Origin: Flavobacteriales bacterium
GTDB taxonomy: Bacteria; Bacteroidota; Bacteroidia; Flavobacteriales; UBA7430
Assembly: GCA_024959975.1 (NCBI GenBank)
Contig: JANXFM010000029.1
Span: forward strand, 1 to 13,421
Direction: 5' to 3'
DNA: 13,421 bases
The stretch's first letter is position 1; each line of letters starts with the position of its first letter. Shown in pieces: positions 6,775 to 13,421 of this stretch. The position numbers were made by a program, and so were the translations under genes. The notes beneath the pieces were generated by a model, which saw only the letters and a list, made by a program, of their open reading frames with translations, made no database searches and was not told the DNA's origin.

Positions 6775-7711
6775 ACAGGTGACTTCAAGCATCATGATGA
6801 TCCGCCCGGTTGCTTTTCGTTTTAATGAGCAAACTGCGGTAAACAATTATTATCAGCAAGTATTGGAAGGTCTTAGTGCCAATCAGGTACAAGCACAGGC
6901 TTGTCATGAATTTGATGTTTTTGTTGAAAAGTTGAGGGCTAAAGGTGTCGAAGTTGTTGTGGTAGAAGATACGCCGGAGAATGATACTCCGGATTCAATT
7001 TTTCCAAATAACTGGATATCCTTTCATCAGGATGGTCGTGTAGGATGGTATTCGATGTATGCAGAAAATCGCCGTTTAGAACGTAGAGAAGATATCCTGA
7101 CATTTTTACAGGAGCAACACAATTTTGTAATTAGTGAAGTTGTCGATTTCTCCCATTATGAAAATCAAGGACGCTTTTTAGAAGGAACAGGATCCATGTT
7201 GTTAGACCGTGTAAATAATATCGCTTATGCAGCATTGTCTTTAAGAACTGATGCTAAGGTTTTACAAGATTTTTGTGATAAGTTTGGGTACAAAGCGGTA
7301 ACATTTACTTCAAATCAAACTATAGCTGATGAGCGTTTGCCCATTTACCACACCAATGTAATGATGTCTTTAGGTGAGAATTTCGCAGTTTTGTGTGCGG
7401 ATACGATTGATGATCTATCAGAAAGAAAAGCCCTGGTGGATAGCTTAGAAGCCACAGGAAAAGACGTAATTTATGTAAGTGAGGCTCAAAAGCATCGATT
7501 TGCAGGAAATATGATGCAGGTACAAAGTAAAACCGGAGATAATTTGCTGGTCATGTCGACTTCGGCACACCGGTCATTAGATTCCGGACAAATCAAACAA
7601 ATTGAAAAGCATTGCCAAATACTTTCCAGCTCTTTAGATACGATAGAAGCTTGTGGTGGAGGGAGTGCTCGCTGCATGATGGCAGAAATATTTTTGCCTA
7701 AAAACGCATAG
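6767..7711 (+). CDS. ctlX: CtlX, citrulline utilization hydrolase
   Basis: A second pentein-fold enzyme (314 residues), distantly related to its upstream neighbour. MMIRPVAFRFN near the N-terminus, DSIFPNNWISFH (76-87), RFLEGTGSM with Glu139, PIYHTNVMMS with His195 and CGGGSARCMMAEI with Cys303 are the hallmarks of the CtlX/citrulline ureidase family. These enzymes hydrolyse citrulline to ornithine, CO2 and ammonia. The start at 6767 overlaps the preceding gene by 8 nt; a later Met at residue 10 (6794) is possible, but the longer form suits the family. The overlap, and only 5 bases before argS, point to one transcript for arginine/citrulline use and arginyl-tRNA charging. The exact substrate is inferred from family membership. 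Confidence 0.88.
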   Translation: MVKQVTSSIMMIRPVAFRFNEQTAVNNYYQQVLEGLSANQVQAQACHEFDVFVEKLRAKGVEVVVVEDTPENDTPDSIFPNNWISFHQDGRVGWYSMYAENRRLERREDILTFLQEQHNFVISEVVDFSHYENQGRFLEGTGSMLLDRVNNIAYAALSLRTDAKVLQDFCDKFGYKAVTFTSNQTIADERLPIYHTNVMMSLGENFAVLCADTIDDLSERKALVDSLEATGKDVIYVSEAQKHRFAGNMMQVQSKTGDNLLVMSTSAHRSLDSGQIKQIEKHCQILSSSLDTIEACGGGSARCMMAEIFLPKNA

Positions 7712-7716
7712 AGGAA

Positions 7717-9501
7717 ATGAAAGACCTAGAAATACGATTACTTCATCCAATTATTGTTGCCGTAAAGGAACTTTATGGTGCTGATCTGCCGGAAAATCAA
7801 GTAAATTTTCAGTCCACACGCAAGGAGTTTGAGGGTGATCTTACTTTGGTGGTTTTTCCTGTAGTACGATTTGCAAAGAAAGGACCTGAGCAAACGGCCG
7901 AAGATCTAGGAAACTACTTAGTAAAAAATATTGAGTTTGTTGAGAAATTCAACGTAGTGAAAGGCTTTCTGAACATGGTAATTTCAGACTATTACTGGCT
8001 GGGAACTTATGCCGGAGCATATCAAACAGAAGATTATGGACGTTTAACTGCAGGTAGTGAAGATCCTTTGACTATTGTTGAGTATTCTTCACCAAATACA
8101 AATAAGCCCTTACATTTAGGTCACATCCGTAATAATTTATTGGGCTATTCAGTTGCAGAGATCATTAAGGCAAGTGGCAAGCGTGTTAAGAAGGTGCAGA
8201 TCATCAATGATCGTGGAATTCACATTTGCAAGTCCATGTTGGCGTGGAAAAAATTTGGTGAAGGAGAAACGCCTCAGACATCCGGAATGAAGGGTGATCA
8301 TTTGGTAGGGAAGTACTATGTGCGTTTTGATCAGGAGTACAAAAAAGAAATTGAGGTTTTACTTGCTCAAGGAAAAACCGAAGAAGAAGCAAAAAAAGAA
8401 GCTCCCTTATTGACAGAAGCTCAGAATATGCTTCGCATGTGGGAAGCAAAAGATAAAGAAGTCGTTGCGCTTTGGGAAACCATGAATCAGTGGGTGTATG
8501 CAGGATTCGATTCCACCTACAAACGTCTGGGTGTTGATTTCGATGCCAATTATTACGAAAGTGATACCTATCTTTTAGGAAAGCAATACGTTGATACAGG
8601 ACTTGAAAAAGGAATCTTTTACCAAAAAGAAGACGGCTCTGTTTGGGTGGATCTAACAGATGAAAAGCTGGATCATAAATTGCTTTTACGTGGTGATGGA
8701 ACAGCTGTTTACATGACTCAGGATATTGGGACTGCCATTCAGCGTTATCTGGATTTTGATTTCAATAAAATGGTGTACACCGTTGGAAATGAGCAAGATT
8801 ATCATTTTAATGTTCTTTTTAAAATATTGAATCGTTTAGGTTATTCCTGGGCAAATGACTGTCGTCATCTTTCTTACGGTATGGTGGATTTACCAAGTGG
8901 TAAAATGAAGTCACGTGAAGGTACGGTGGTCGATGCCGACGACTTGATGAACGAAATGGTTTCTACTGCCCAATCTATTTCTGAAGAGCTCGGAAAATTA
9001 GAAGGTTTTAATGAAGAAGAATTGGCCGCTATTTATGAGATGATCGGTATGGGGGCATTAAAATACTTCATCCTTAAAGTTGACCCTAAGAAAAGAATGA
9101 TGTTCGACCCATCAGAGTCTATTGACTTTAATGGCCATACAGGACCCTTTATTCAATACACGCATGCGCGAATTTGCTCCTTACAAAGAAGAGCTGCAGA
9201 CCTGGGAACAGAAGTTAAGCCCGGATCTACCCTTCATGCGAAAGAAAAAGAATTGTTAAAAGTAATATTGCGTTACCCGGAAGTTATCCAGGAAGCTGCG
9301 AACGATTACAGCCCTGCTGTTATTGCAAATTACACATACGATCTGGTAAAAGAGTACAACCAGTTCTATCAGCAGGTACCTATTTTTGGTGCCGATAGTG
9401 AGCAGGATAAGGCATTCCGTATCGGATTGTCAGGTATGGTAGGTAAGGTTATTACTTCGGCAATGAGCTTACTTGGAATTACAGTTCCAGAAAGAATGTA
9501 A
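7717..9501 (+). CDS. argS: ArgS, arginine--tRNA ligase
   Basis: A cytoplasmic class I aminoacyl-tRNA synthetase that charges tRNA-Arg with arginine, using ATP. The 594-residue length is normal for the bacterial enzyme. The N-terminal Add-1 type tRNA-contact region comes first. The catalytic HIGH motif is HLGHIRNN (133-140), preceded by YSSPNTNKP, an ArgS signature. The KMSKS-loop counterpart is GKMKSREGT (395-403). The DALR-type anticodon-binding helices occupy about 475-594, with FIQYTHARICS near their start. It begins 5 bases after ctlX; AGGAA touches the ATG directly, too close to be a normal ribosome-binding site, so coupling to ctlX translation is likely. Confidence 0.98.
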   Translation: MKDLEIRLLHPIIVAVKELYGADLPENQVNFQSTRKEFEGDLTLVVFPVVRFAKKGPEQTAEDLGNYLVKNIEFVEKFNVVKGFLNMVISDYYWLGTYAGAYQTEDYGRLTAGSEDPLTIVEYSSPNTNKPLHLGHIRNNLLGYSVAEIIKASGKRVKKVQIINDRGIHICKSMLAWKKFGEGETPQTSGMKGDHLVGKYYVRFDQEYKKEIEVLLAQGKTEEEAKKEAPLLTEAQNMLRMWEAKDKEVVALWETMNQWVYAGFDSTYKRLGVDFDANYYESDTYLLGKQYVDTGLEKGIFYQKEDGSVWVDLTDEKLDHKLLLRGDGTAVYMTQDIGTAIQRYLDFDFNKMVYTVGNEQDYHFNVLFKILNRLGYSWANDCRHLSYGMVDLPSGKMKSREGTVVDADDLMNEMVSTAQSISEELGKLEGFNEEELAAIYEMIGMGALKYFILKVDPKKRMMFDPSESIDFNGHTGPFIQYTHARICSLQRRAADLGTEVKPGSTLHAKEKELLKVILRYPEVIQEAANDYSPAVIANYTYDLVKEYNQFYQQVPIFGADSEQDKAFRIGLSGMVGKVITSAMSLLGITVPERM

Positions 9502-9507
9502 ATTGAT

Positions 9508-9515
9508 TATTTTTG
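9508..9515 (+). promoter_or_regulatory. Possible Bacteroidota -7 box before ffh
   Basis: TATTTTTG exactly fits TAnnTTTG in the 33-base gap between argS and ffh, 19 bases before the ffh ATG. The expected upstream TTTG element would fall inside the argS end and is not clear. It would allow ffh and folD to be transcribed apart from the arginine genes. Confidence 0.4.
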
Positions 9516-9534
9516 AAGCCTAATCATTTAGTAG

Positions 9535-10887
9535 ATGTTTGAAAATTTATCCGACAAATTAGATAAAGCCTTTTCGGTATTAAAAGGTCACGGTAAGATT
9601 ACTGAAATTAATGTTGCAGAAACATTAAAAGAAGTACGCAGAGCCCTTTTAGATGCAGATGTTAGCTACAAGATCGCCAAAGATTTTACTAAAAAAGTAA
9701 AGGAAAAAGCTATTGGGCAGGATGTGTTAACCACGCTTAAACCCGGTCAGTTAATGGTAAAACTCGTTAAAGACGAGCTAACCGAATTGATGGGAACTCA
9801 GGTAGAAGGACTCAATCTCGAAGAAAAAATTTCGGTAATCCTTATTGCAGGTCTTCAGGGTTCAGGTAAAACGACATTTACCGGTAAGCTTGCTTTATTT
9901 TTAAAAAATAAGAAATCTAAGAACCCCTTATTGGTTGCTTGTGATGTGTATCGTCCTGCAGCCATTAATCAGTTGGAAATTCTTGCTGAGCAGGTAGGCG
10001 TAGAAGTTTTTACCAATAGAGAAAGTCAGGATCCTGTAGCCATTGCTAAAGCAGCCCTAGAACACGCGAAGCAAAATGGACATAATGTGGTTATTGTCGA
10101 TACGGCCGGACGTTTGGCAATTGACGAGCAGATGATGAATGAGATCGCAGCTGTTAAGGCAGTTGTAAATCCTCAGGAAACCTTATTTGTTGTAGATTCC
10201 ATGACAGGGCAGGATGCTGTGAACACAGCCAAAGCTTTTAACGACAGATTGGATTACGATGGTGTTGTTCTTACCAAGTTAGATGGTGATACTCGTGGTG
10301 GTGCGGCATTAACGATTAAATCGGTTGTTAATAAGCCTATTAAATTTGTCGGTACAGGAGAAAAGATGGACGCATTAGATGTATTCTATCCGGATCGTAT
10401 GGCCGAACGTATTTTGGGGATGGGGGATGTGGTATCCCTTGTTGAAAAAGCACAAGAACAATTTGATACTGAAAAAGCTCGTAAACTTCAAAAGCGTATT
10501 GCTAAGAACGAATTTGATTTTAACGATTTTGTTGAGCAGATCGGTCAGGTTAAGAAGATGGGTAATGTGAAAGACCTGATGGGCATGATACCAGGAATGG
10601 GAAAAGCCATGAAAGGTGTAGAGATCGAGGATGATGCCTTTAAATATGTTGAGGCCATAATCTCTTCCATGACCAAACAAGAGCGTTCAAATCCATCCCT
10701 ATTAAATGGTTCTCGTCGACAGCGTGTTGCTCGTGGTAGTGGACGCTCTGTGAGTGAGGTAAATCAGCTTATTAAGCAATTCAACGACATGAGTAAAGTC
10801 ATGAAGATGATGCAGGGTGGTGGAATGAAGAACATGATGAAAATGATGGGCAAAGGCGGAATGCCTAATATGCCTTTGGGTAAATAA
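9535..10887 (+). CDS. ffh: Ffh, signal recognition particle protein (SRP54)
   Basis: Ffh is the GTPase of the bacterial signal recognition particle. With 4.5S RNA it binds signal sequences on ribosomes and delivers them to FtsY at the membrane. The 450 residues show the N-domain helices (1-90), the G domain with P-loop GLQGSGKTT (106-114), DVYRPAA (137-143), DTAGR (189-193) and TKLDGDTRGG (247-256), and a methionine-rich M domain (about 320-450) ending in a Gly/Met tail. The ATG at 9535 (MFENLSDKLDKAF) is the standard start. It lies 33 bases after argS and 9 before folD. No 4.5S RNA gene is seen in the window. Confidence 0.98.
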   Translation: MFENLSDKLDKAFSVLKGHGKITEINVAETLKEVRRALLDADVSYKIAKDFTKKVKEKAIGQDVLTTLKPGQLMVKLVKDELTELMGTQVEGLNLEEKISVILIAGLQGSGKTTFTGKLALFLKNKKSKNPLLVACDVYRPAAINQLEILAEQVGVEVFTNRESQDPVAIAKAALEHAKQNGHNVVIVDTAGRLAIDEQMMNEIAAVKAVVNPQETLFVVDSMTGQDAVNTAKAFNDRLDYDGVVLTKLDGDTRGGAALTIKSVVNKPIKFVGTGEKMDALDVFYPDRMAERILGMGDVVSLVEKAQEQFDTEKARKLQKRIAKNEFDFNDFVEQIGQVKKMGNVKDLMGMIPGMGKAMKGVEIEDDAFKYVEAIISSMTKQERSNPSLLNGSRRQRVARGSGRSVSEVNQLIKQFNDMSKVMKMMQGGGMKNMMKMMGKGGMPNMPLGK

Positions 10888-10896
10888 ATTAGATAC

Positions 10897-11766
10897 ATGC
10901 AGTTACTAGACGGAAAATTAACCTCTGAGACTTTAAAGGATGAGATCGCAGTTGAGGTTCAAAAGATTATTGCCAACGGAGGTAAGAAGCCTCATTTAGC
11001 AGCCATATTGGTTGGAAATGACGGGGCAAGTGAGACCTATGTGAATGCCAAAGTGAAGGCTTGTAAAAAAGTAGGATTTGACTCTACTTTAGTTCGTCTG
11101 GATGCCGATGTTAGTGAGGAAGAGCTTTTGAATGAAGTTCGTAAAATTAATGAGGACCCGGAAATTGACGGATTGATCGTTCAGTTGCCATTACCAAAGC
11201 ATATTTCTGAAATTAAGGTTACTGAAACCATTGTTCCGGAGAAAGATGTAGATGGATTCCATCCGGTAAATTTAGGTCGTATGACCTTGAATTTACCTAC
11301 GTTCTTACCGGCAACTCCGGCAGGGATTTTAGAGCTTTTAGATCGTTACGACATAGAAACTTCCGGAAAGCATTGCGTGGTAATTGGTCGCTCACATATT
11401 GTAGGCTCACCGATGAGTATTTTAATGGCTCGAAACACAAAGGTGGGGAACTGTACCGTAACCTTAACGCACAGTAGAACCACCAACTTAGAAGAAATCT
11501 CCCGTTCGGCAGACATTCTTATTGTCGCTTTAGGAAAGCCAGAATTTGTTACGGCAGATATGGTAAAAGAAGGGGCTGTCATTGTAGATGTAGGTATTAC
11601 ACGTGTAAAATCTGACAAAACAAAATCGGGGTGGAAACTAAAAGGAGATGTTGCTTTTGATGAAGTTGCTCCAAAATGTTCATTTATCACACCCGTTCCG
11701 GGTGGTGTTGGTCCTATGACCATTGCCTCGCTGTTGAAAAACACCCTGATCTCAGCTCAGAAATAA
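10897..11766 (+). CDS. folD: FolD, methylenetetrahydrofolate dehydrogenase/methenyl-THF cyclohydrolase
   Basis: This bifunctional cytoplasmic enzyme interconverts 5,10-methylene-THF, 5,10-methenyl-THF and 10-formyl-THF with NADP, supplying one-carbon units for purines and initiator Met-tRNA. The 289 residues are full length. YVNAKVKACKKVGF carries the catalytic Tyr48 and Lys52, DGLIVQLPLPKH (91-102) and KDVDGFHPVN (116-125) line the folate site, GRSHIVGSP (164-172) is the nucleotide-binding turn, and PVPGGVGPMT (about 266-275) is the C-terminal signature. It begins 9 bases after ffh, so it is almost certainly co-transcribed. It is the last gene before a convergent minus-strand peptidase gene. 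Confidence 0.97.
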   Translation: MQLLDGKLTSETLKDEIAVEVQKIIANGGKKPHLAAILVGNDGASETYVNAKVKACKKVGFDSTLVRLDADVSEEELLNEVRKINEDPEIDGLIVQLPLPKHISEIKVTETIVPEKDVDGFHPVNLGRMTLNLPTFLPATPAGILELLDRYDIETSGKHCVVIGRSHIVGSPMSILMARNTKVGNCTVTLTHSRTTNLEEISRSADILIVALGKPEFVTADMVKEGAVIVDVGITRVKSDKTKSGWKLKGDVAFDEVAPKCSFITPVPGGVGPMTIASLLKNTLISAQK

Positions 11767-11805
11767 CATTTGGTTATTGGTTGGTCGTTGTTGGTTGTGG
11801 TGATC

Positions 11806-11837
11806 AAAAAAGCCTCTCACATTTCTGCGATAGGCTT
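11806..11837 (-). terminator. Rho-independent terminator for the minus-strand peptidase gene, perhaps also stopping folD
   Basis: AAGCCT (11810-11815) pairs with AGGCTT (11832-11837). Inside are two further paired steps, TC/GA and CA/TG, each set off by one mismatch, with the loop TTTC at 11822-11825. On the minus strand the stem is followed by six Ts (complement of 11806-11811), a good terminator for the gene ending at 11925. On the plus strand the following bases are only partly T-rich, so termination of folD here would be weaker. Confidence 0.65.
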
Positions 11838-11874
11838 AGCTTATATTTGAATCGTAGATTTTGAAATTTTCAAA

Positions 11875-11890
11875 CCTGACTGCCGTCAGG
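11875..11890. repeat. Perfect GC-rich hairpin
   Basis: CCTGAC (11875-11880) and GTCAGG (11885-11890) form a perfect 6-bp stem around TGCC. It lies in the convergent gap, 34 bases beyond the peptidase stop, and is flanked by AT-rich GATTTTGAAA-like arms in roughly inverted orientation. It may help terminate or stabilise transcripts, or be part of a dispersed repeat. Confidence 0.4.
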
Positions 11891-11897
11891 CAAGTTT

Positions 11898-11921
11898 TTC
11901 AAATCTTCAAATTTTCAAATC
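11898..11921. repeat. Three tandem 8-bp units (TTCAAATY)
   Basis: TTCAAATC, TTCAAATT and TTCAAATC follow each other without gaps, just beyond the stop codon of the minus-strand gene. A related ATTTTCAAA lies at 11866-11874. The array is short and AT-rich and could be a slippage product or part of an intergenic repeat family. Confidence 0.45.
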
Positions 11922-11924
11922 GAT

Positions 11925-13421
11925 TTAGTTGTAATCAGGTAAGAAGCTGTAACGCTTCGCGTAATCAAGCATCTGCTCTGTAAAATCTTCCGGGTAAGTC
12001 ATTTCAATAGAACTAATTTCTCCGGCTTCGTTTGTGGTTGGAACCATTTTTGGGTTAATGAAACCACCATAAGGAGCAATATTTAGTTTTTCAACACGTG
12101 CTAAAACTTCCTTGTGAATGTCTTGATCTACTTTTACACCATATCCTTCTACCAAAGCCTGACAAGCATCGTAATCTCCTTCAGATTTGATTCGTTGAAC
12201 TTCTCTTAAAAGTTCTCCAAAAATCCCTTGTAGTTTTTTGTAGTTGTTGATCTCGAAGTATGTTTTACCATCTCTCATCACTTTAGAGATCACATCTTCT
12301 TCCATACCTCTTTCAAAAGACCAGGCAGAAACCCATTGACGGTTACGCATGTGTGATTCTTCAATATCAGCACCCGGTTCTAATCGTTGCATTTGAGCCA
12401 TCAAACCATTACGGATGTAGGAGTCATATTCTGCTTTACCTGTTTCCAGAGATTCCATTAAGCCCAGTTCAATAAGTTTTTCGTCCATAATGAAATAAAG
12501 AGCCACTAAGTCAGCACGACCTTCTTCCAGGGTAGAGGCATAACTTTTAAGTGTTTCTTTCATTGTTCCAACACCCGGATCTAACTGTCCTGAAGCATGA
12601 CCCAAAACTTCGTGAAGGGCTGTATGAAGCTTTCCGGCTAATTTAGAATGTGCCTCAGTTCTTTCTATTTCTTCCTCATCATGACAGAATTCCTCAAGCA
12701 TTCCTTTACCACCAGCCTGTGCATAAGCGTAAACAATATTTCCGATGCTTACGGATTTAGAACCGTGATTTGTACGGATCCAGTTCGCATTTGGTAGGTT
12801 AACTCCAATAGGCGTAGAAGGAGAAGCATCTCCGGCTTCGGAAGCAACAGAAATTACCTTGTAAGAAACCCCTTTGATCTTTTTCTTTTTGTGTTCCTCC
12901 ATGATGGAAGAATTGTCTTCGAACCACTGTGCGTTATCTGAAAGAACTTTCATTTGAGCCGAAGCTTCAAAATCTGTTATTTCAACCAGAGATTCAAAAG
13001 AACCCGTGTAGCCTTTAGGATCGTTGTAAACTTCAATAAATGAGTTGATGTAATCGATATCCCCATCGGTAGCATTTACCCAAGCGATGTTGTATTCGTC
13101 CCAAGTTTTAAGGTCTCCGGTTTTGTAGTATTCGATAAGAAGTTTTAAAGCATCGGCTTGAGCTTCGTTCTCGGCAACGGTAACCGCTTTTTCTAACCAG
13201 GGGATAATCTCAGCGATGGCTTCACCATACATACCATCCAGTTTGTAAACTTTTTCTTCGATACCTTTTTCTCCTCGAATTAATTTGGAATTCAAACCAT
13301 AAGAAACAGGTTCTGTTGTTTCGTTATCCTTAATAGAAGCAAAGTATGCATCTACTTCAGATTCGTTGATGTCCGGATCGTAAAAGTTTACTGCAGAACC
13401 CAGTACCAAACCTGTTTTAGG
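11925..13421 (-). CDS. Dipeptidyl peptidase III-type metallopeptidase, family M49 (5' end cut by window edge)
   Basis: M49 peptidases are zinc enzymes that remove dipeptides from the N-terminus of peptides. The frame stays open to the window edge (about 499 codons visible), so the true start and perhaps 180 residues, including any signal or lipoprotein sequence, lie outside; the TTG near 13409 is an internal leucine codon. The zinc motif HExxGH reads HEVLGH (12597-12614), followed by ASGQLDPG. The third ligand lies in STLEEGRADLVALYF, about 30 residues on. Human DPP III has EECRAE at this place, so Gly replaces Cys. NLPNANWIRTNHGSKSV upstream is also family-like. The gene converges on folD with 158 bases between them and is followed by a minus-strand terminator. 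Confidence 0.88.
   Translation of the reverse strand, partial: PKTGLVLGSAVNFYDPDINESEVDAYFASIKDNETTEPVSYGLNSKLIRGEKGIEEKVYKLDGMYGEAIAEIIPWLEKAVTVAENEAQADALKLLIEYYKTGDLKTWDEYNIAWVNATDGDIDYINSFIEVYNDPKGYTGSFESLVEITDFEASAQMKVLSDNAQWFEDNSSIMEEHKKKKIKGVSYKVISVASEAGDASPSTPIGVNLPNANWIRTNHGSKSVSIGNIVYAYAQAGGKGMLEEFCHDEEEIERTEAHSKLAGKLHTALHEVLGHASGQLDPGVGTMKETLKSYASTLEEGRADLVALYFIMDEKLIELGLMESLETGKAEYDSYIRNGLMAQMQRLEPGADIEESHMRNRQWVSAWSFERGMEEDVISKVMRDGKTYFEINNYKKLQGIFGELLREVQRIKSEGDYDACQALVEGYGVKVDQDIHKEVLARVEKLNIAPYGGFINPKMVPTTNEAGEISSIEMTYPEDFTEQMLDYAKRYSFLPDYN

Noticed and set aside
11770..11803. TTGGT-rich run after folD as a tandem repeat
   Set aside because: Units are irregular (TTGGTTATTGGTTGG and similar) with no fixed period, so it is only a low-complexity stretch.

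Overview
The window looks like a chromosome segment of a marine-type Flavobacteriales or related Bacteroidota. The evidence is low G+C, near absence of Shine-Dalgarno sites, TAnnTTTG-like -7 promoter boxes, and protein variants typical of that phylum (FolD, Ffh, ArgS, CtlX-type citrulline hydrolase, an M49 peptidase with HEVLGH). No RNA gene, CRISPR array or intact transposase was found.

Left part (1-4100, accessory in character). The first 104 bases are the 3' end of a gene whose C-terminus (AW-V-F-G-...-VRVIRAF) resembles the end of DUF1566/Lcl-type C-type-lectin-fold proteins. Such proteins are common variable proteins of diversity-generating retroelements (DGRs). Two hairpins and a possible 51-residue membrane micro-ORF follow. 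Next is a very AT-rich operon: fdhD, then a 764-residue FdhF/YdeP-type molybdopterin oxidoreductase overlapping it by 4 nt, then a small secreted-type reading frame that starts 1 nt later and carries a frameshift near 3746. Right of it lies a 104-bp element with perfect 15-bp terminal inverted repeats (3974-4077), then about 440 bases with no gene I can support.

Right part (4515-13421, housekeeping in character, higher G+C). lhgO (L-2-hydroxyglutarate oxidase) stands alone. A tightly packed plus-strand run follows: a guanidino-group-modifying enzyme (arginine deiminase/amidinotransferase fold), ctlX (citrulline hydrolase), argS, ffh and folD. The first two could together convert arginine to citrulline and then to ornithine without carbamoyl phosphate or ATP, beside the tRNA ligase that uses the same amino acid. 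ffh and folD probably also have their own promoter. A minus-strand dipeptidyl peptidase III (M49) converges on folD, and its 5' end is cut by the window edge. The 158-bp convergent gap holds a terminator hairpin, a perfect GC-rich hairpin and three tandem 8-mers.

The least explained items are the possible DGR variable region at the left edge, the frameshifted third gene of the formate-dehydrogenase-like operon, and the 104-bp inverted-repeat element. No reverse transcriptase or template repeat is present in the window, so the DGR reading rests on the protein end and codon pattern alone.
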